From Ottelia alismoides (taxonomy: Eukaryota; Streptophyta; Magnoliopsida; Alismatales; Hydrocharitaceae): a stretch of 64,000 nucleotides of DNA. The translations under genes and the position numbers were made by a program. The stretch's first letter is position 1; the number at the start of each line of letters is the position of its first letter. The stretch covers positions 248,001 to 312,000 of the forward strand of contig JAZKJV010007250.1 of the NCBI GenBank assembly GCA_037367405.1, given 5' to 3'. This document shows positions 1-12,832 of the stretch, piece after piece. Below the pieces are notes generated by a model, which did no database searches, was not told the DNA's origin, and saw only the letters and a program-made list of their open reading frames with translations.

Positions 1-760
1 ACCCAAAAAATATCGCACATGCGGAAATAAACCTCGCACAGGGGTATAAATGCAATTAACTAAAAACTTTCATTCATTTCATAACAACCAGAACTACAAT
101 GGCATATGCTGCAAATAACCCAAAATATCATGTGGCGAAGCACGTGGCTCACAACAGGCAGGGGTATAAATGCAAATATCTAAAGCTCAGGGTCCTCTAT
201 GCAATTAAACCCAAAACTAAACAACGTACTTAAATATTTACAGGACTAATGCGGAATAAAACAAAGATAAGGGCCTAAGGGTAAATTACCCTTTATTAAC
301 CGGAGCGGCTGGATGACTGCCACGTGGAGATCGGACGGTCCAAACGGGGGCGGCTCTCAGCGCTGGAACTGCTCTGGTTGATCCAACGGTCTAGGCCAGG
401 ACACGTGTGGATCTGACGGTCCGGATCAGTCGCCTCAGATCTGACGTCGAGGGGCGCTCCAGGAACCAACGGTCAGGATGGCGTCTGGAGCTAGGGGCTG
501 ATCCAACGACGCTGGAGGGTGCTGGAAGAACTGGGCCCCGGCGAGCTTCGTCGGGCTCGTGCTGGCACTGGCCTCCTCCTCGGAGCGCTCTGATGATCGG
601 AGAAGAAAGCTGGTGCGCTCCTGCATCTGCTGCGGCGCTCCGATGATCGACCCGAGCTCGGAAGCGCTCAGGGGCGGTCGGCGGAGCTGGTCTTCTGGCC
701 GAATGACGGAGAGCCTCAGATGGCCCTCGTTCTGACCTGCAAAGTGAACCAAAAGACTCG

Positions 761-788
761 CGGGTCGAGGGCAAATTGCCTCGACCCG
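761..788. repeat. Perfect hairpin in LTR F, 10-bp arms
   Basis: Arms CGGGTCGAGG (761-770) and CCTCGACCCG (779-788) enclose an 8-base loop gcaaattg. The homologous place in the left LTR of element C (43385-43408) has a near-identical loop, gcaagttg, but different and still complementary arms. Confidence 0.8.
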
Positions 789-1510
789 GTTAGGCGATGT
801 GAAGGTGGCTGGTGCGTCTGGGTGGCGGGCTCCGGCGAAGGTGGTGGACGGAGGAGCCCGGTTCCCAGCTCCTGTGCGAGCTGGGTTGCGTGTGTGGGTG
901 GAGAATGTGCGGTGGAGGAAGGCGAACGTGAAGGTCGGGTCCGATGGTCGGATGGTGGTCGGAACCGGGGTGAATCGAAGAAAGACGACGGCATCGCAAA
1001 TTGGGGGTAAACGAAAATCGAACGAAATGGCAGAGCTACGGGACTACCTGGATGAACGGTGAGACTGGGGAAGAGCAGGAGGTGCTCCTGGTCGTCGCCT
1101 CAAAGGTCGTCTCGGCCCGAGGCTCGAAGCTCGCTCAGGTGGCGGAGCTACGGCGGCTACGTCGCCGGATCAATGGATTCGCTGGCTCTCCTTGCTGCAA
1201 CAGGTCGGGGATGCGAGCTGTCACCTCACTCTCTCTCTGGAGCTCACTGGAGAACGAAGCAAATGGCCAAAGATGCAAAGAGAAGGTGGCGGAGCTGCAG
1301 CTAAATACGATTAGGGGTCCGAGAAGGAAGGGTCTGGGCAAGCTCAGGAGCGCGCGGATCCCGAGGGAGCGGCTCCGGCGAGGATGTCGGATGCAAGGGG
1401 AATGATTCGTACCCGGGGTTTGGCGAATTGGTGATCGGGTCGAGCGGGTATTAATTGGAGAAATCGGGTCAGGAGCTCGGGCCCGTGGGAAGTGGTCCTG
1501 GGGGGGGCTA

Positions 1511-1562
1511 GTTGACCAGGCGGTCAACATCCCCAGGACCCAATGGGGTTCGGCCACGTGGC
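1511..1562. promoter_or_regulatory. Inverted W-box pair plus G-box in LTR F
   Basis: GTTGACC-aggc-GGTCAAC (1511-1528) is a perfect inverted repeat of the WRKY W-box core TTGAC. GCCACGTGGC (1553-1562) is a palindrome around the G-box CACGTG, the bZIP/bHLH core. The same order recurs in the LTRs of elements C and D. The sequence match is direct; promoter function is inferred from the known use of these cores in stress-induced plant promoters. Confidence 0.45.
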
Positions 1563-2483
1563 TGGATCTTGAGGTGACAAATAGGGGTAGCTAGGGGCCG
1601 AATCTGCAAAAACTCCAAACATGAAATATTTTTATTTTTTTTTTCTATTTTTTGGTGATTTTTAATTAATTTTTGGAAATAAAAATAGGCTATATACATA
1701 ATATGTACTATATATAGGTATATACAATATATATAGGGTTTTGATTTTTGATTTTTATATATTATTTTTATACAATTTTATCCTTATTTTATATTTTATT
1801 TATTTATAGAATAAAATAAGGAATAAAAGGGTGTTTTTATTTTATTTTTATTATTTATGTACATAGGTAAAATAAATAGATATGTACATGGTATATGTAC
1901 AATGTATTTTTGTATTTTTTATTTTTCTATTTTTATTTTGTTTTGATTTTAATTGTTTTTATTTTATTTATTTACAAAATATAACATAGACTATTTACAA
2001 AAATTATAAAAAAATTACTTTTGTATATTTACAAAGCTAAATAAATATATAGGTGTGGTTTATGTACATGATGAAAGGGGTATTTTTGATCTTTTTGATT
2101 TTTAACTTTTTATTTTGTTTTTTATCTTTTATATATATATACAAGTATTTACAAGCATATTTTTGGGTGAGGAAAATATAGTTTTATTTATTTACACAAA
2201 TATTTACACATGATCCCCTATCTCCCTCTACTTTGGCTTTTATGCGGTCAGGCCCATGCTGAGCCCTCCCTTGGGTTAGGTTGCTCAATATTTATTCTAA
2301 ATATTTCCCTCTTTTTCTTTTTAATCTTTATTCTTTTATTTTTGCACAAAAACATGCTAATTATAGGTTTTTACACAATGCATGCTTTTGGTAATTATTC
2401 CTATTTACACATATCTACATGTATTTGCAAAGGTTTTTGTAGCTAAAATATAAGAATAAAGAGTGATGAATGAGTATTCATCA

Positions 2484-2888
2484 GCTATTCGAGAAATTTT
2501 ACTTGATGCACAGAAAGCAGGAGCTAAGAGGAAGATGGATCTCAATGATCTAGTAGAGATTCGAAATCAAGCATACGAGAACACTCTCATTTATAAGGAC
2601 AAAGTGAAGAAATGGCATGATCGACATATTCGACACAAGATCTTTGTCCCTGGGCAGAAAGTCTGGTTGTTTAATGCAAGATTGAGAATTTGTCCTGGCA
2701 AATTAAAAAGCGAGTGGGAAGGACCTTACATAGTCAGAACGGTGCACGACAATGGAAGCATAACTATATCAGATGTGTCACCTGGTGCAGAGCCGTTCGT
2801 GGTTAACGGGAAGATGCTGAAGCATTTTGTAGAGATTACCGATCATCTGGCCTGTGTTGAAGTGATCTATTTTGTACAGGACTCATGA
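2484..2888 (+). pseudogene. Integrase C-terminal fragment of element A, cut by insertion of F
   Basis: An open frame of about 135 codons homologous to the end of the integrase of B at 15243-15648. Visible features are the linker with KWHDRHIRHK, the WLFNARLR stretch and the GPY-type C-terminal module (EGPYIVRTVHDNGS) found near the end of Ty3/gypsy integrases. The reading frame is intact to the stop at 2886-2888, unlike the B copy, which has extra breaks. The 5' side is lost to LTR F, which joins at the codons for the A-I-R-E-I region. The pentamer gctat at 2484-2488 is the expected right copy of the target duplication; its partner would lie left of the window. The zinc-binding and DDE catalytic parts are not in the window. 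Confidence 0.88.
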
Positions 2889-5013
2889 TCATTCTTTCAC
2901 TTTATCTCATCATGTACAAAGACTTTTGAGCCATTCGATTTTTGGAGATCCACAACACTTGTATATTCTTTGTAGACCACAATCGTCGCCATTTTTGCTC
3001 GTCTTCTATGTTTATGATACCAGATCCTAAGTATAGGGGGGACTGATTGTTCGTTGATTAGCATTCTCTATTTTGTTCTGACACTTTTGTATATCCTTTC
3101 TTCCTCAAAAGTCACTGGTCCCCGATTTTTGACTACACTCTTTTCTATACTTAGGATATCTTATCCTAAGTATAGGGTGGACCAGTGATTTCGATGATCT
3201 CGTGTTCTTTATTCTTTCTGTTCCTTCGTTAGATATTCTCTTCACTCAGTCACCTTGTTTTTGCTCTTATGTTATACTTACGATGACCAGATCATAAGTA
3301 TGGGGGGTTGACTGACTTGTAGTCTCTTATTCTTTTTCACCCACTTTTACTTAGCATGAGTTATGTCCTCCTTTTTCTCTTTTGATGCTATGAGGACACA
3401 ACACAAGCTAAGTATAGGGGGTGTGTATATATTATATATATACTTTTGTCCATAACTCGTACTTTTATGTATTTTCTATATCTATAAAGTCCATAAAAAG
3501 TGGGTGAGGGTTAATTTAAAATCCATCTATTTATCTATTACTTATAAAATCCTTGTAAATAAGTAAAATATTTCTAACATCTGCATTTAAAAGACTTATG
3601 TAAATAAAATATGTATTTAAAATCTATAAAATAATCAATTCAAATTCTAATTATTAAAATATATGTAAAAATCATTGAATCCTTGTAAAATTCTCTGTAC
3701 ATAAAATTTGTAAAATACATTAGATAATTAGTTAGAATAAAATCTATATTATAAAATTCTTGTACAAATAATTGTTAATAAAAATCAGAAAATCCATAAA
3801 AAATATAAAGTCCTAAAGAACATAAAAATTACAAAAGCCTTAAAATCCATAAAAATGAGTAAAATTCAGAAAATGTACTTCACAAAAATATTGTTGCATT
3901 TGCATTCACATTTTTCAGAATAAATTTGATTTCTGGAACTAAGGATTGAGTCTAGTCTAAAGGATGGAGCTTGACCATGGCCTTTAACTTTCGTTGTAAG
4001 GAGCCTAGTTAGGATCTGGAATTTAGACTCTTCAGGTCTTGTGACTTAAAATCTTTGGGTTCCATAAGACCATATTTGGGAAAACAACTCATATGTGCTT
4101 AAGTAGACCACTTGGTGTCATCCGTACAACTCTGCACCAGTGAACCAATCTTGGACACATGCACTATGCACTTAGCTCGACTTGCATGGAGTTGCGAAGG
4201 GCAGTACATCTTGGTAGTGTGTTTCTATCCTTGTCTTGCAGCATTGACGTCTAAAGACGGGAGAGATCGAGGTTGCGATAGTCACTTCGGATGAGGGAAG
4301 GATCTGCTGAAACAATTTTTCTAAGACCTCAAAAAAGGGACGGAATAGAAGATGCTATATCCGTCGAGGCACAAAAAGATGAATGCAGTGCAAGCAAATT
4401 ACAAAGCCAAATCAAAGAAGAAGCCACCTAATACAAATACGACCACAATGGTCCAAGCTTCCACCAAAAATTCCTGCACATCTTAGTGGAGATTTAGCTA
4501 TACCGGTTGAGCTTCACAAGGAGATGTGTCTACACTGGTCGCACTCCACTTCTTTTCTCATTCTTCTACTTTCTCTCTATATTCGATTGTGGACATAGCA
4601 TGAACTGACCTCAGAAGGGAATACCTCCTCCTTGAGGAAAGAGTAGTTGGATGAGGAAGCAATGGAAGTGTATAGCTAGGATGGATGGTTTCTTCGCTTC
4701 TTTAAGCAGGAAGAGCTAAATCAATTCACACACTGTACAAGTTGACTTCAAAGATGATAGAGTTTGCGATATGAATAAGTGATTCTGAGCTAGCTGGTGA
4801 GGTGACCATGAATAAGGATTTGTGGAACTTGAGGACTGTTAAGGATAAAATCCTAATCCTAGTTAAGGCTCCAACAAAATGCTTGTTTCAGGCCCGATCG
4901 AGCTTTGTCCTTTGTCTGTTCTCATGGATTGGTTTAGGAAAACAAATTCATTCTAACTTTCTTTCTTGTTCACTTACTTTTCAAATAAGTGTTTGCTAAG
5001 GACTAGCAAAGTT
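2889..5013 (+). other. 3' noncoding region of element A, no env-like ORF
   Basis: About 2.1 kb between the integrase stop and the polypurine tract, colinear with 15649-17783 of B. It holds an array of polypurine-ended stem-loops (3006-3416), an AT-rich stretch with many short variants of aaaatccttgtaaa (about 3480-3880), and a moderately GC part (3880-4990) conserved with B. Many Athila elements carry an env-like ORF here; I see no frame longer than about 70 codons, so env is absent. Confidence 0.75.
3006..3416 (+). repeat. Four PPT-like stem-loops, element A
   Basis: Four inverted repeats, each ending in a polypurine-tract-like AAGTATRGGGGG or near variant: 3006-3036 (imperfect), 3145-3175 (perfect 13-bp arms CTATACTTAGGAT/ATCCTAAGTATAG), 3272-3303 (ending in tatgggggg), and a long one at 3349-3416 built around CTTAG...GAGTTATGTCCTC and its near-complement. 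B has the same four in the same order, and C, D and E have counterparts on the minus strand. Confidence 0.8.
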
Positions 5014-5027
5014 TAAGTATTGGGGGT
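4971..5027 (+). promoter_or_regulatory. Two-hairpin module and polypurine tract before the shared LTR
   Basis: CACTTA/TAAGTG (4971-4976, 4986-4991) is followed by TTTGCTA-aggac-TAGCAAA (4992-5010) and then the polypurine tract aagtattgggggt (5014-5027), directly abutting the LTR at 5028. The polypurine tract is the plus-strand primer site for reverse transcription. The paired hairpins are conserved in B, C and D, with a partly decayed version in E. Confidence 0.8.
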
Positions 5028-7824
5028 TGACGAATCCATGATTCATTAACTTTTATGTCGCATTTTGTCTTGAAATCATTAACAAATACATGTAAATATT
5101 CATTAATTTCCACATTTTATCACAATCTCATTCATAAATAAAAATATACTTTTAAGCATCAAAAACATGTAAATAAATAAAGAATAAAAAATAAAGAAAA
5201 GAAAATAAGGCAGATTGTAGATATGTACATATGTACAATATGACTCAGATAATATAAATATAGCTGAAAGATATATTTATATAACCTAACCCCCGATACC
5301 AAATTAGTATGGATTGATCGACAAAACAACACATAGGGGGAGATAAGAGAAGAAAGCCATAAAAAAATAATTAAAGTACACTCTACACATTATTCATTAA
5401 AATACCAAATCTTCATTTATTTTTAATTAATTCATATGAACATATTTTCACAAACTCTTTTCCTAATTATTTCTAAAAATGTATATAAAAATATAAAAAT
5501 AAGTTAAAAATATTATCCTATACATATGCCAAGAAATCCTACTTTTAAATTGTCAAAATCTCAACTTCCAAACATCATAACTTCCTCATACAACTCCAAT
5601 TTCACTCTACTCACCTTTAAAGTTCATAAAATAATATTTTCTAATTAATAGAGATGGTTTTCATTGAATTCGGAGTCCGTCTGCAAAAAGTCGATTTTTG
5701 GACCTAATGACAAAGGGGGTTCCTGGGCTATGTATTTTATTTAGAATCCATTATTTATAGTTTTATTAATTTTATAATTTCTAATTATTTTCATGATATT
5801 GTTCTTTCATCGTGATTTATTTCAAAATTTTTGGAGCTTATTTATTATTTTAATAAAATCCAAAACTCTAATTTATAGATAAAATTGAACTAGCTAACCT
5901 ATACCTGTATTTATTAATATATCTAAATTATGGTATAATTAATTATACCATAATTTAAGAATTTAATTATTTACATTTTTCGTTTGTATACCTATTTAAA
6001 ATAATGTTATTTACTATTTATTATAAAATTTATACTCTATTTAACACTCTGACCAACTAGGTGCTGACACGTGTCAACATCAGGTTCTTCTTCCTCAAGA
6101 AATCGATGGCAAGTTTGTTGTGCCCGACCGTTTTCACCTATTTATTCTTGTGCCATTCTAACACCTTTGATCGATCTCATCCCTTCATCTTCTCCTCCTA
6201 ACCTCCTCCCTAACACACGCCCATTCTTGGATTAGCCTTGGAGCTCAAGCAAATCATCTATAAAAGGCCATGAAGTTGGCCAGCTCCAACTAACTCTCCC
6301 CTAACTGATTCTTCTCCAGAACCATCAACCGACCCTCCTCTTTCCAAGCTTCATTCCAGCTGCCTCTGGTGGTGACATCACCAAGGCATCGCCTCGCATG
6401 GAAGAGGAACGTCGGAGGAGACGTTCCAAGGTCATCGTCGTCCTTGCATTGCTACCTCGAGCAGCGTGGAGCTCTGGGAAGCCGCCCCGTCGAGCAAAGA
6501 ACATGAGGTCATATACCTTCTACCCCCAGGTATTTCATCCATTTTCAACATTTTATTTCTCGAGATGGATTCCATAATTAGCATGGTTAAGAGCATTATT
6601 AGCAAACTTAATCAACATCATTAGACGCTACTCTTTAGATCCAATTCAATTTTAATCGAATCAATTTCAATCACACCTTCTTCCTTTCCATTTCGCCATT
6701 CATCAAACACCATCTTGTCAACTATGCTGGAAACGTCATATTGATCTTGCGATTTTTAACAAATCGGTCGATTCTTGAACGAATCGAGCATATATCTTTG
6801 TCATTTGCAGATCTATGAGCCATCTGGAGAAATTTCAAATGCAATAGGAAATCGCGACCTCTCACAAATCAAATTCAAAGAGGACTCAATAACCACGAAG
6901 CTTCAGGAGCCAAGCCATAACCGTCATCTTCATCAGCGTTCTTCCATCGATCACGACCATCTCTGATCGATTTCAGCCGCGAGCAAGCTCGAGGGGTGTA
7001 GGAGCCACCCCTCTGGCCCTGCTGGAGGCCCAAGCCATCAGTCAGTCGTCGGAGAAAAATCGCAGAAAAGAGCATCCTTGCTAGCCGAGCGGAGGACCTG
7101 AAGAACATTCAAGAACGCCTGGAGTACAAGCTCGTGACACGTGTCTCCAGCGGACGATCCAGATTGCGCCGCTGCTTCTAATCTCAGTCGTTGGATGCGA
7201 AGGGGTGTGAAAATCGCAACATAAACCCCACTGAGTTCCAGAAGTCCAAATACACCTCCAGAGTTTCCAGTAATTGCAATTAGGTCCCTGCGAGGGAACC
7301 TAATTGTAACAAAACTTATTTCTTTCGCATTTTAGTCCTTCTAGGGGCTGTTTTGTAACAGAAACTAAACATTTTTCTTACAGTTAGGCCCTTGGCTTGT
7401 AAGGGCCATTTGAATCTCATATTTTTGACATTTTTCTGCGAATTTTCTAGGGTAGCTTGATAACTACCCATGAGATTTTTCGAGTATTTTCCTGAATTTT
7501 TCATCGCTTTCTGTTGTGGTTTTGAATTTTGACTTCTTGAGTTTGTTTTAAACCGAATTTTTTTCAATTTCTTTCCTTGTAAAATCAAGAATAAAAGAGA
7601 ATTTTTGTTGGAATTTATTCCTTGTCTCGAAAATCATGTTTAAACATTATGCTTCCTTGAGTTCAACCCAGGCACACTCACCTAGTTAAAATTAGTAGTC
7701 AATGGTAGAATCAGATTTTCATCTCCTATTTTACCGTAGTTTTTGTTTGATTAATTCAGATCTTTTTGTGGTTCTCTACACCGACAACACTTTTTTTAAC
7801 TGCAATCGGATCCGAGTTTTATCA
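5028..7824 (+). repeat. LTR shared by A (3') and B (5')
   Basis: A 2,797-bp LTR from TGACGAATCC to GTTTTATCA, matching 17799-20587. The start follows the PPT and the end precedes the PBS by three bases. The first ~1 kb is AT-rich; from about 6060 a more GC-rich part begins. Relative to the 3' LTR it lacks about 200 bp of AT-rich DNA (present at about 18690-18890) and carries about 200 bp near 6650-6870 that the 3' LTR lacks. Substitutions run near 9% in the stretch I compared (7100-7300 against 19860-20060), so this is an old pair. Confidence 0.9.
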
Positions 7825-7827
7825 AAA

Positions 7828-7845
7828 TGACGCTATTGCTAGGGA
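7828..7845 (+). promoter_or_regulatory. Decayed tRNA-Asp primer-binding site of B
   Basis: tgacgctattgctaggga differs from the Athila PBS TGGCGCCGTTGCCGGGGA (complement of the tRNA-Asp 3' end) only by transitions of the C-to-T/G-to-A type. This fits methylcytosine deamination after the element went silent. Confidence 0.85.
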
Positions 7846-9116
7846 AGCGTTGTTTTCACAGCGGTTTTTGAAACGAAATTTCCTCTATTTTTCTTGATTT
7901 TACAAATTTTCTTTAGTTTTTGACTTACAGTTTTTTTTCTTCGGTTTTACGATTTTCGTGTTTCTTTTAAAGTTTTGTTTACGATTTTTGTGTGTTTTTA
8001 TCTCTTAACTAATTATTGCAGGGCCTACAGGTTCAGCCGGCTTTCTCGAAAGCCGTAAAATAGTTGAAAGTGCAAAGACCGAGGTTCTCGGTTGCAGAGG
8101 GCAGGAAAAGTTAGGACTCGAGTTGTTTCTTTTCTTTTATTCTTATAAAAAAATAAAAAAAGAAAGAAAAGAGCACTTGCCTGTGTTTTTGTTTTCTTAG
8201 AAAGGGGACCAATAAGGGAATCCCGACTTGTACCTCCCCTCTTATTTTGTTTCTCAGGGTCTGATTTGCCGAGTGTCATGCATTCGGAGGATCAGGGCAC
8301 CCACCGCGGTTTTTCTCGCATCGTCGGTTTTCCGTGGCTTTTTACGAGGCTAGGTGCTTGCTTAGGATTTTCTTTTTCCTATCTGATTGCGCATTCATAG
8401 TTAGTCTTAGAGTTCGCAACCTAGGTGCATGATTTTAGGATTTTTGTAAAAATTAAATAAAGCCACTCGTTAGACGTTTGTCTGAAAAAAAACTCAAAAA
8501 AATATAAAACTCCAAAAACAAAATTGGGACTGCTAACATATCTGATCTTAAAACAAACGTAAGATTCAATTGATTTGGGAGAGTAATCCCCGCACAAGTT
8601 CTTTCCAAAGTGCACGAGTGAGAGACGACCCATAAGGATAGAACCAAAAACCCGTATTTCTCGCGAAATACTACTTAGTCTATACACCTAATCACTGCTT
8701 TTCAGTGGGTACGCTCGGGTAGCCGGAAACGGTCCGGGTTTACTTAATGTAGTGGGGGGTTTAGAGGATACTACATAAGGCTCCGTCCTCAAGTAACACA
8801 GGTAGATGGAAATGGTCCGTACTTACCACCACACTGGCTGAGAGCAAGTGGTTTTCTGTAAAGACTCGGGTAGTGTTTCGGGGAAACATCGGACACCTAT
8901 CAACTCGCGTTAACCAAGATTATACTTGTTTTCTCATACAACCCTAAAACCGACAAGATAAAGGATCGAACTCTTACGATCATCATCGGGTTGTGTTGGT
9001 GAAAACGGGGTTTGTTTTGCGTTTGCTTGCGGGGCGTGAGTTACCGCGGCTTTACGCGTTTCCATCTTTCTTGAATCGTAAATCGTGCTCTCCCGATCAT
9101 TCTCTTAACATCAAAG
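7846..9116 (+). other. Leader (5' UTR) of element B
   Basis: About 1.27 kb between PBS and gag start. It contains a T-rich part (7860-8010), an A-rich stretch (8140-8180) and a more mixed part (8690-8990) with repeated gggta/gtccg words like those in the leader of C (54850-55110). No coding capacity is evident. Confidence 0.65.
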
Positions 9117-11797
9117 ATGATGACTCGACGGCTTTTCTGCTCAGACTCTGTGAGCTCTCGACCGTCCACCGTGCGTTGTACATCTTCACAAGCTCGAGAT
9201 GACCCTCTTCCTGAGTTGGTCCCATCTGATCTCGAGGAGAGTCAGACCCAGACTCCCTCTCCTCCCGGCCAGTCTATTGAGGTAGACCCTTGCCTTAATA
9301 CTTCATCAATATCTCCAGCTGATTTTTCATTGAGTTCTTACGAGAAGTTTTCTTTTCCAGCAGATCTGACACACATGGCTCGTGGTAAAGGACCAGCAGA
9401 GGAGAGGCCAGTTGAGGATCACCAACCAAAGTAAGACCAGATCCAGCCGCAGATATCACGACAGGAATTCTCGACACTTTACAGCAGATGAACTTGCATA
9501 TTTGAGAACAGTTTGGAACTCAAAACGAGTTGTGAACTGAGATAGCCACGCTGAGAGTAGAAGCCGGGAACCCTTTACCGCCTGCAGTGGTTCCTGTTAC
9601 TTTACGAGATGAGTATGACCCGGGCACGAGAACCTCCATTATTGGACTCGTCTACCGCCGAATCAAGGGCCATACGAGCTGAGGCCATCCTTCATCTCAT
9701 TGCTTCCCAAGTTCTACGGGAATGCTACAGAGGAGTCGTTTACCTTTCTGTAGCAGTTCGAGATGATCTGTGGTATAGCTAGCTATCAATGAGTTACGCA
9801 GGAGGCAGTTCGCCTCAAAGCCTTTCCCTTCACCTTAGCAGATAAGGCACTTTAATAGTTAAGTCATCTAGGAAGGGAAGTTTCTACGTGGGACGATTTG
9901 AAGTCCACATTCTTGCGTAAGTATTTTCCTCTGGGGAGGACGAACATGATGAGGAGTCAGATCTCCAACTTCACGCAGCTTCCGAATGAATCTTTCCATG
10001 AGGCATGGGATAGATTCAAAGATCTTACAGAGAGATGCCCGCATCATGAGATACCAATGAAGTTGCTCGTACAAAACTATTTCAGAGGACTTCAGCCGGA
10101 TATTCAGGGGCTAGTGACTGTCGTATGTGGCAGCAGTTATTTGAATAAGGATGCCGAGACAGTCTGGTCCATCTTCGAAGGGATGGCATAAAATTCGAGA
10201 GTCATTGACTCTACTCGGGCATTCCAGAAGGCCCCTCAGCCACCACATCACCGAGAGCATCATAAGGTGGCTAATATTTCAGAGTCTGAATCCAACACCA
10301 ACATGTGCTTCATTAGCGAGAAATTAACATTGGTAGATGTGATTCAGTAACAAGTTCAAGACTTACAGCCGCTGCGAGAGTTGGAGAAACTCTCATCTCT
10401 ACCTCAGCAGCTGAGTGATCTCACAAAGAAGGTTTCGGAGCTTCAACTTCAGTACCAACAGGCCCAATCTTCTTCGAATACACAACCTGCACAGAGGACT
10501 TTACCCGCCCCACCCACCCGACAGATTCATTTTGTTCAGAGTGAGCCCGAGACTCCGTAGATTGATTGGCATGAGGATCAGTCTCATGTCAATCTTGGTC
10601 TGATTACCAGTGTTGCAGATATGGATGTTGAGCCTCAAGCCACTCTTGAGATCAATGGGGTTTGGTATACTCCGATTCAGTAACCGAGTGTACCCCATCA
10701 TCAGTTGCAGCAGCAGTACAATCAATCGCAGCATGGACGTCCACACTTCCAGCAATGATAGCACTTCACGCAGCAGCAATCTCACCAGACACTTATTAGA
10801 GACCATTCTTATCAGTATCCTGCTGCAGCACCTGCATTTTGGTGTATTCTTCTTACTTTCCTTGGTCTTTTGTTCCGTCCATTCATAGCCTTCTCACTAT
10901 CTGCAACAGCAGTAGTCTTCCTTTGCACCACAAAGATCCTCCCAGCCTTACACCTCGCAGCAATTCACGCCAAGGTAGGAGAGAGTAGAAAGCCAGGGTC
11001 ACCACACCGAACCTGAGATGACTTCACAGGCCCAGGCTCTAAATCAAATTATGGATATGTTGAGTACGCTCCAAATTGCACACAAAACATAGATGGAGCA
11101 GGTTAACCGTCGTCTGGATGATTTAACCACACCGAAGACCACTCTCCCAGCCCAGCCTCAAATGAATACGAATAACAAGAGGAGGCATCCAAATCAGGTA
11201 GACAACTCTACAAGTCCAATCTCTTTTCCTGAATTTTTATCTAACTTCATTCGTCTTAGGAGCGGTAGATCACCACAAGCATCTGATGGAGTAGAGGAGA
11301 GGGCACTTGATAAGGAGCGAGAGCAAATCCATGAGCAGCCACATTCTGATAATGAGGAGGAGAACTTTCACGAGGATAAGAACCACCATGAAGATCAGAG
11401 AGAAGGGAGCGATGCTGAAACTATTGACATGGACACTGGCGAGTCAAACGATGATATCACTCTAGACCATGTAGATACTCCCGACAAAAATATTTCTTCC
11501 CCTGTTTTAGAGAGTTTTGTACATAATTCTGAAACTCTCGATGCACAAGTTGATTCTGAAATCAATAAAAAGTCTGATTGTTTCATTCCCAATATTGTTC
11601 CCTTTCCTTATGCTTTGTTTGGAAAAGGAAAGAAAAATACCAAAAAGAATGTTGTGACTCTAGAGATTGAAAGACTATTGAAAGATCACATCTTTTTGAA
11701 GATCCCACTTCACGATGCCTTGGATCATTTTCCTACGCTCAAGAATCAGTTGAAAAATCGATGCACCACGCGTAGGAAAAAGAGATCGTGTACATAG
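9117..11797 (+). pseudogene. Decayed gag of element B
   Basis: Gag forms the virus-like particle that packages the RNA. The start at 9117 (MMTRRL) matches the MMGRR start of Gag in C. After about 105 codons come stops and frame changes. The core Retrotrans_gag domain is recognisable at about 9660-10190, with PFTLADKAL, FLRKYFPLGRTN, FHEAWDRF and NYFRGLQPDIQG motifs in colinear order with C. A glutamine-rich part follows (10430-10980), broken by several TAG codons. The last part, 11093-11797, is open and ends in a basic patch (RRKKRS). No CCHC zinc knuckle is seen, as in C. Multiple TAG/TGA stops and frameshifts rule out a functional product. Confidence 0.85.
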
Positions 11798-12356
11798 AAA
11801 CATGTTTTGACCAAGGCTACATCCTGCGCCATTCAGAATAAGTTACCTAAGAAGAAGAAGGATTCAGGAGCACATTATGTCAGATGCGAGATTGCAAATG
11901 CTGCATTCGATCGCACTCTATTAGATAATGGTCCTTGATCAATTTGATACCATCTTCCTTACTCGACAGGATCGAGTTATGTCCTCTTTACAAGTCCCAC
12001 GCGATCCTTCAGTTTGCTGATAGATCTATAAAGAGACCTGGGGCATATTGAGGAACGTTATCGTAACCGTGCAGGGTCTGTAATTCCCAGTAGACTTTAC
12101 TATCCTGGACATGGATTGCCCTACACAGTTGTGCCTTACCCCGATCATTCTTGGGAGGCCTTTCTTAGAGACCGCGAAGGCTCTCTTTGATTATGATACA
12201 GGGAAGGTATCTTTTCGCGCTGAGGGCGAGAAGATACATATAGAGATGGTGAGAGAGTCAAACACATCCGGTGATGCATCTTCAGATTTCTTGAGTTCTT
12301 TAGCCACCTGTGATTACATGGATGAAGTTCGCCTTGACAACCTTGAGAGGTATTAA
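11798..12356 (+). pseudogene. Decayed aspartic protease of element B
   Basis: The retropepsin domain that would cleave the Gag-Pol polyprotein. The segment AHYVRCEIANAAFDRTLLDNG is colinear with the protease of C, but the catalytic D-S/T-G triplet reads D-N-G and is followed by a stop. Frameshifts separate the central part from the C-terminal ILGRPFLETAKALFDYDTGKVSF block at 12111-12356. It is non-functional as read. Confidence 0.8.
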
Positions 12357-12832
12357 GTAGAGACCCAAGATTTCCTTGTAGAGGATGGGTCCGAGACTAC
12401 AGTTGGCAGTTCTTCCGAAGGTACCATATATTTCAGTATGGATGATGAGAAACAGGGGGATCAGACTTCTGAGGAGTTTATTGCAGATCTTTTATATTCA
12501 AAGTCTTTACACGATTCCTCCACTTCAGATGATCTAGAGATGGAGTTTCATTTAGCTGATTTGTTTTCCTCTAGTCATTCTGAGGATGAGCATAGTAGCA
12601 AGTCGAATGATGTTTTAGACATCTTCTGTAGTCCGACTCTAGAGCATATTGAGATGGTGGATAACCAAACTGCAGATAATTCCACTACCAATATAGATCC
12701 CGATATACATATAGATGAGGTTTTAGTAGAGCCAGAGTTACCTTACCGGAACTAAAGATATTACCACCAAATATGAAGTATGCTTTCCTTGCGGGTCCAC
12801 ATCGACAGTTTGCGGTCATTATCAGCTGATCT
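12357..12832 (+). pseudogene. Acidic protease-RT linker of element B
   Basis: An open stretch at 12438-12755 rich in Asp, Glu and Ser, lying between protease and reverse transcriptase. It is equivalent to the acidic linkers of C (about 50700-51100) and E (29346-29822). It has no recognisable fold and its sequence is poorly conserved among copies. Confidence 0.65.

Larger units (their letters stand above)
1..2483 (-). mobile_element. LTR of minus-strand Athila-type element F (partial)
   Basis: This is the right-hand part of a long LTR in minus orientation. It has the same layout as the complete LTRs at 41395-45217 and 31566-35361: a short AT-rich stretch, a GC-rich block (about 300-1580), a long AT-rich block, and the end motif TGATGAAT-gagt-ATTCATCA at 2464-2483. 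The next base begins integrase coding sequence of element A, so F inserted into that gene. Because the right flank is host element and not a polypurine tract, this is a 5' LTR or a solo LTR; any body lies left of the window. The missing LTR start is about 1 kb outside. The long open frames in the GC-rich block look incidental. Confidence 0.85.

Noticed and set aside
391..1557. Several overlapping open frames of 90-140 codons in LTR F
   Set aside because: They lie on both strands and in several frames of a GC-rich LTR block. No homology to known proteins, and equivalent frames are not kept in C or D.
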